DNA of 10,191 nt from contig JAIEPI010000083.1 in the NCBI GenBank assembly GCA_019749855.1, positions 1 through 10,191 on the forward strand, given 5' to 3'. The translations under genes and the position numbers were made by a program. Source of the stretch: Rickettsiales bacterium (GTDB lineage: Bacteria; Pseudomonadota; Alphaproteobacteria; Rickettsiales; UBA998). Below the pieces are notes generated by a model. That model saw only the letters and a list, made by a program, of their open reading frames with translations, was not told the origin of the DNA and did not search any database. Every line of letters begins with the position of its first letter. Positions within the stretch are counted from its first letter, which is position 1. Shown piece after piece: positions 6,842 to 10,191 of this stretch.

Positions 6842-7734
6842 TCCCGGATTTCCAAACAATAATGCTCCCCTTGTTAAAACTTTCTGGGGATGGATTGCCG
6901 CGCAGCAGAGTCGAAATTACTGGCTCACTTGCACTGTATTTTTCACTTACTGAAGAAGAGCTTGCTTTGAGAAGTAACAGCGGAGCAATGCTGTTTCATA
7001 ACCGTGTGCAATGGGCCGTCACTTATCTTAAAAAGGCCGGGCTTCTGCATTATCCGCAGAGGGGAATAGTACAAATTTCAGACCAAGGAAATGCAGTACT
7101 AAAATCCCCACCAGAACGAATTTCCATAAGCTATCTGAAGTCTTTTGAGTTATTTAATGAAGCAGGAAATTCTCAGGACTTTGAGGAAAAATCAAAAGAT
7201 AATGTGGACACTGTTTCTTCTACTCCCGAAGAAATTATAGATGTCGCATTTGCCCGAATTCAGGAACGCTTAGTAGATGAAATTTTAGAATCTGTAAAAA
7301 AATGCTCATGGGCATTTATGGAGCAGCTAGTCGTCGATCTAGTTATAGCCATGGGGTATGGTGGCTCTCGAACAGAGGCTGGTAAAGCCCTTAAAAGAGC
7401 GGGCGATGAAGGAATTGATGGTATTATTAATGAAGACATTCTCGGCCTTGACGTAATTTATCTTCAAGCCAAGCGCTGGGAAGGTAGTGTAGGCAGACCA
7501 GAAATTCAGAAATTTGTTGGCGCCCTTACAGGTCAACGCTCAAAAAAGGGCATCTTTATCACTACATCTGACTTCACTCGCGATGCGGTAGAGTATGTCC
7601 GCAACATCGACTTTAAGATTATTTTGATCAACGGAAGATCCCTTGCTCATCTCATGATTGAGCATGGTGTTGGTGTATCTACGGCATCAACCTATCGAGT
7701 AAAAAAAATCGACAGTGACTATTTTCAGGAATAA
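6838..7734 (+). CDS. mrr: Mrr-type restriction endonuclease
   Basis: This 298-residue protein matches the Mrr family along its length (E. coli Mrr is about 304). The N-terminal winged-helix part includes NRVQWAVTYLKKAGLL at about 55-70. After a linker of about 40 residues, the nuclease domain has the PD-(D/E)xK pattern: MEQLVVDLVIAMGYGG, GDEGIDGII with D194, and LQAKRW with Q210 and K212. Further family stretches are VGRPEIQKFVGAL, KKGIFITTSDF and HLMIEHGVGV. The end, IDSDYFQE, is also Mrr-like. In E. coli, Mrr cuts modified DNA as a type IV enzyme; that role here is by family. No methylase gene lies beside it, which fits type IV. The start overlaps the carA stop (ATGA), so it is read as part of the carAB transcript. 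Its DNA is visibly more AT-rich than carA or carB, which suggests acquisition. Confidence 0.93.
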   Translation: MIPDFQTIMLPLLKLSGDGLPRSRVEITGSLALYFSLTEEELALRSNSGAMLFHNRVQWAVTYLKKAGLLHYPQRGIVQISDQGNAVLKSPPERISISYLKSFELFNEAGNSQDFEEKSKDNVDTVSSTPEEIIDVAFARIQERLVDEILESVKKCSWAFMEQLVVDLVIAMGYGGSRTEAGKALKRAGDEGIDGIINEDILGLDVIYLQAKRWEGSVGRPEIQKFVGALTGQRSKKGIFITTSDFTRDAVEYVRNIDFKIILINGRSLAHLMIEHGVGVSTASTYRVKKIDSDYFQE

Positions 7735-7736
7735 CC

Positions 7737-7880
7737 ATGCCCAAACGTACTGATATTTCCTCCATCCTCATCATTGGCGCAGGCCCGCGTGACTCGCGGT
7801 ATTTTTTGGAGGAGTTTGTTGCGCTCATGTCGCAAAGTGGTCAGCGGTCGGTGGCCGGTAGTCGGGAGAGAGTAGGATGA
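7737..7880 (+). pseudogene. Chimeric remnant: carB 5' end fused in frame to carA 3' end
   Basis: Positions 7737-7787 repeat the first 51 bases of carB (8343-8393) with three differences, all silent. From 7782 the sequence matches the end of carA (6746-6793): 39 of 48 bases agree. The join is at the shared hexamer GGCCCG. The frame stays open, giving a possible 47-residue peptide that starts like CarB (MPKRTDISSILIIGAGP) and continues like the CarA tail (DSRY, EEFV). Its TGA overlaps the start of the next gene as ATGA, just as carA overlaps mrr. It cannot work as either subunit because it lacks every catalytic part. It may still be translated and couple the downstream gene. It is best explained as the seam of a tandem duplication. 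Confidence 0.9.
7836..7863 (+). repeat. Degenerate 7-bp tandem repeat in the chimeric remnant
   Basis: Four heptamers follow each other: AGTGGTC, AGCGGTC, GGTGGCC, GGTAGTC. They begin seven bases after the carA-like segment, the equivalent of where the AGAGTTC array sits in the intact carA. The units share a rough AGnGnTC pattern with that array but are not the same sequence. Confidence 0.7.
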
Positions 7881-8338
7881 CTCGAACCATCCTCGCGTTT
7901 TTATTCGCTCCACTGGTGCCAGCATTACCCTTTTTTCTTTTTGGATTGATTGTTTTGGTCAGTGATCTTTCGCTCAAATCTCTCGGTACATTTTTTGGCA
8001 TGTTTTTATTCATTGGATTGATAGCCTATCCCCCAATGATGGTAATGGGAATTCCGGCATATTTCTTTCTAAGATTTTATATGAAAACAGCCAGTATAAG
8101 CGTATATGCGCTTTCCGGCTCCATCATGGGAGCGCTCTATATGTTTTTCATCATGACGTTTAATAATGGCAGTATATCCAACTTTCATGAACTTGCCGAA
8201 GCCCAAGCTATGTATGGAGTTTTTGTCTTTGCTTCGTTTGGTATGTTGTCGGCGTTGGTATTTCGTGCGATAGCAAAACCGCACCTTTCCAAAACCGTAA
8301 CAACGCCTCATTTAACTCTGGACCCTAACCACTTATAA
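7877..8338 (+). CDS. Small integral membrane protein, 153 residues
   Basis: I do not recognise the family. Four hydrophobic segments are visible: about 4-28 (with FLFAPLVPALPFFLFG), 38-66 (GMFLFIGLIAYPPMMVMG onward), 73-94 (SVYALSGSIMGALYMFFIM) and 112-132 (AMYGVFVFASFGMLSALVF). A polar loop containing NNGSISNFHELAEAQ lies before the last, and a short polar tail ends the protein. It is probably an inner-membrane protein. The start is well supported: GGGAG at 7864-7868, eight bases upstream, and an ATGA overlap with the chimeric ORF. Its DNA is AT-rich like mrr and unlike carAB, so it is probably also acquired. The stop is four bases before the carB ATG, so it is read within the carAB transcript. 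Whether it works with Mrr is unknown; the two are separated by the duplication seam. Confidence 0.8.
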   Translation: MTRTILAFLFAPLVPALPFFLFGLIVLVSDLSLKSLGTFFGMFLFIGLIAYPPMMVMGIPAYFFLRFYMKTASISVYALSGSIMGALYMFFIMTFNNGSISNFHELAEAQAMYGVFVFASFGMLSALVFRAIAKPHLSKTVTTPHLTLDPNHL

Positions 8339-8342
8339 AGCC

Positions 8343-10191
8343 ATGCCCAAACGTACTGACATTTCCTCCATCCTCATCATTGGCGCGGGTCCGATTGTTA
8401 TCGGGCAAGCGTGCGAGTTTGATTATTCCGGCACGCAGGCGGTCAAAACGCTGAAAGCTGAGGGGTATCGCGTCATCCTCGTCAACTCCAATCCGGCGAC
8501 CATCATGACGGATCCGGAATTAGCGGATGCGACCTATATCGAGCCGATCCTGCCTGAGTTTGTGGAAAAAATCATCGCCAAGGAACGCCCGGACGCGCTG
8601 CTGCCGACCATGGGCGGCCAGACGGCGCTCAACTGCGCCAAGGCGCTTGCCGAGTCGGGCGTGTTGGAAAAATACGGCGTGGAATTAATCGGCGCTGACC
8701 TCGCCGCCATCAACAAAGCTGAAGATCGCGGGCTGTTTAACGAGGCCATGGCCCGTATTGGCTTGGAGACCCCGAAGAACGCGCTGGCGCACACGATGGC
8801 TGAAGCGCGCGCGGCGGTGGAAAAAATCGGACTGCCGGTCATCATCCGCCCGAGCTTCACCATGGGTGGTGCGGGCGGCGGTGTGGCCTATAATATGGAA
8901 GAGTTCGAGCAGATCGCGGCCTCCGGTTTAGACGCGTCGCCGACCACCGAAATCCTCATCGACGAATCCGTGCTCGGCTGGAAAGAGTACGAGATGGAAG
9001 TCGTGCGCGACAAAAACGATAATTGCATCATCGTCTGCTCGATTGAAAATATCGACCCGATGGGCGTGCATACCGGCGATTCCATCACCGTCGCTCCGGC
9101 GCTGACGCTGACCGACAAAGAATACCAGATCATGCGTGACGCCAGCATTGCCGTGCTGCGCGAAATCGGCGTGGAAACCGGCGGCTCCAATGTGCAGTTC
9201 GCGGTGAATCCCGAGAATGGCCGGATGATCGTCATCGAGATGAACCCGCGCGTGTCGCGCTCCTCCGCGTTGGCGTCGAAGGCAACGGGCTTTCCGATTG
9301 CGAAGGTCGCGGCGAAGCTGGCGGTGGGCTACACGCTGGATGAGGTGGCGAATGATGTGGTGGCGGGCAAAAAGCCCTCTCCCATTGGGAGAGGGTTGGG
9401 TGAGGGCAAGGGCGTTGAAATACCCTCAGATTTGAGTGTGGGGAAAGAAGCCCTCACCCCCCGCCCTCTCCCAAGAGGAGAGGGAGCTTTCATCCCCGCT
9501 TCCTTCGAGCCGACGATTGATTACGTGGTCACGAAAATCCCGCGCTTCGCGTTTGAGAAATTCCCCGCTGCGCCGCGTAACCTGACCACCGCCATGAAAT
9601 CGGTGGGTGAGGCGATGGCGATGGGGCGCTGCTTTGCCGAATCCATGCAGAAGGCGCTGCGCTCATTGGAAACCGGCCTGACCGGCTTCAATGAACGTGA
9701 AATTCCCGAAGGCGCCGACGCGCAGGACGTCATCATGACGAACCTCTCCAACCCGACGCCGGACCGCATTCTGTGGGCTGCCGAGGCATTGCGCCGTGGC
9801 TTCACGGTGGAGGAAATCTGCGGCATTACCAAGTACGACCCGTGGTTCATCCGCCAGATCGAGGAGATTATCAACGCCGAGGAACAGGTGCGCGGCAAGG
9901 GTTTGCCCGCCGACATCTTCGGCATGCTGGAGTTAAAAAAACTCGGCTTTTCCGATCTGCGCCTCGCGCAATTGACTGGCAAAAAAGAAGCCGAAATCAC
10001 CGCGCATCGCCATGCGTTGGGCGTGCGCCCCGTCTTCAAGCGCATTGATACCTGCGCCGGTGAGTTCGCCGCCATCACGCCCTATTTGTATAGCTGTTAT
10101 GAATCGCCCGTGGTCTGGGGAAACCACTCCCCCCCTGCGGGGGAGTCGAAACCGCACAGCGGTTTCGGTGGGGGGCCAACTTTGACTGGCA
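8343..10191 (+). CDS. carB: Carbamoyl-phosphate synthase large subunit, N-terminal part
   Basis: About 616 codons are present; the gene runs off the window (E. coli CarB is 1073 residues). CarB uses two ATP to make carbamoyl phosphate from bicarbonate and ammonia. The beginning has the pre-ATP-grasp fold (ILIIGAGPIVIGQACEFDYSG, then LVNSNPATIMTDPE and LPTMGGQTALNCA). The first ATP-grasp domain follows (IIRPSFTMGGAGGG, VIEMNPRVSRSSALASKATG), then the helical oligomerisation domain up to TCAGEFAAITPYLYS. Two palindromic repeats are read through in frame. The first replaces the usual two or so residues between ITGG and PASFEP with about 42 (residues 343-384). The second lies in the linker from about residue 594. 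Conserved blocks on both sides of the first insertion are intact, so the enzyme is probably functional. There is no clear ribosome site, and translation may rely on coupling to the gene ending four bases upstream. Confidence 0.95.
   Translation, partial: MPKRTDISSILIIGAGPIVIGQACEFDYSGTQAVKTLKAEGYRVILVNSNPATIMTDPELADATYIEPILPEFVEKIIAKERPDALLPTMGGQTALNCAKALAESGVLEKYGVELIGADLAAINKAEDRGLFNEAMARIGLETPKNALAHTMAEARAAVEKIGLPVIIRPSFTMGGAGGGVAYNMEEFEQIAASGLDASPTTEILIDESVLGWKEYEMEVVRDKNDNCIIVCSIENIDPMGVHTGDSITVAPALTLTDKEYQIMRDASIAVLREIGVETGGSNVQFAVNPENGRMIVIEMNPRVSRSSALASKATGFPIAKVAAKLAVGYTLDEVANDVVAGKKPSPIGRGLGEGKGVEIPSDLSVGKEALTPRPLPRGEGAFIPASFEPTIDYVVTKIPRFAFEKFPAAPRNLTTAMKSVGEAMAMGRCFAESMQKALRSLETGLTGFNEREIPEGADAQDVIMTNLSNPTPDRILWAAEALRRGFTVEEICGITKYDPWFIRQIEEIINAEEQVRGKGLPADIFGMLELKKLGFSDLRLAQLTGKKEAEITAHRHALGVRPVFKRIDTCAGEFAAITPYLYSCYESPVVWGNHSPPAGESKPHSGFGGGPTLTG
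9369..9494 (+). repeat. Palindromic repeat element inserted in frame in carB
   Basis: The element has two hairpins in mirror arrangement. CCCTCTCCC (9375-9383) pairs with GGGAGAGGG (9387-9395). CCCTCTCC (9464-9471) pairs with GGAGAGGG (9477-9484). In between, GGGTGAGGGC (9398-9407) is the exact reverse complement of GCCCTCACCC (9450-9459). The whole is a pair of inverted REP-like units of about 35 bp around a spacer of about 42 bp. It adds about 120 bases (40 codons) compared with the normal CarB spacing and keeps the frame open; the inserted peptide is rich in Gly, Pro, Arg and Lys. The exact edges are uncertain by several bases. Confidence 0.9.
10124..10177 (+). repeat. Second palindromic repeat in carB, different family, cut by or near the window end
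   Basis: ACTCCCCC (10126-10133) pairs with GGGGGAGT (10139-10146). Next to it CGAAACCGC (10147-10155) pairs perfectly with GCGGTTTCG (10159-10167), followed by GGTGGGGGG. The frame of carB stays open through it, encoding a Gly/Ser/Pro/His-rich stretch just after TPYLYSCYES. In the family this is the linker between the oligomerisation domain and the second synthetase half. The right-hand edge cannot be fixed because the window stops at 10191. Confidence 0.75.

Noticed and set aside
6804..7863. Heptamer repeats as a CRISPR array
   Set aside because: Units are 7 bases without spacers, and no cas gene is present.
6838..8338. The mrr and membrane genes as cargo of a transposon
   Set aside because: No transposase, terminal inverted repeats or target duplication is visible. 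The flanking repeats are pieces of carA and carB, which fits recombination better.
9375..9484. carB palindromes as transcription terminators
   Set aside because: Neither stem is followed by a T-run, and the reading frame continues into conserved CarB sequence.

Overview
The window looks like chromosomal DNA of an alphaproteobacterium. This rests on the sucB/odhB tail lying upstream of lpd, the carA and carB sequences, and a moderate GC content. I cannot name the genus. Three housekeeping blocks are present: the end of the 2-oxoglutarate dehydrogenase E2 gene, a complete dihydrolipoamide dehydrogenase gene (lpd), and carA plus the first ~616 codons of carB. Accessory or unrecognised genes sit between them.

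Positions 1-2736: the last 30 codons of odhB/sucB, a GNAT acetyltransferase gene, and a minus-strand gene for a large unrecognised protein of 578 residues. That gene converges on the acetyltransferase gene and diverges from lpd. Its reading frame appears to continue for 70 codons in the -1 frame past a CAAAAAG run. The 2-oxoglutarate dehydrogenase genes odhB and lpd are thus split by about 2.6 kb of other genes.

Positions 2737-5638: lpd with a plausible promoter, then a 287-residue cytoplasmic protein of unknown function, a 128-residue secreted proline/tyrosine-rich protein, and a 130-bp gap with a candidate carA promoter.

Positions 5639-10191: a carAB operon interrupted by cargo. carA overlaps by ATGA an mrr-type restriction endonuclease gene. 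Next comes a 47-codon chimera of the first 17 codons of carB joined in frame to the last codons of carA. The chimera overlaps by ATGA a small membrane-protein gene, and the true carB follows. The layout is a tandem duplication of a 'carA end - cargo - carB start' slot, each copy holding a different cargo gene. Degenerate 7-bp tandem repeats lie at the same place in both copies.

carB itself carries two different palindromic repeat elements, both read through in frame. One inserts about 40 residues after codon 342. The other lies in the linker near codon 594 and runs to the window edge. Together the carAB locus appears to tolerate or attract both cargo genes and small palindromic repeats without losing the pyrimidine/arginine pathway enzyme.
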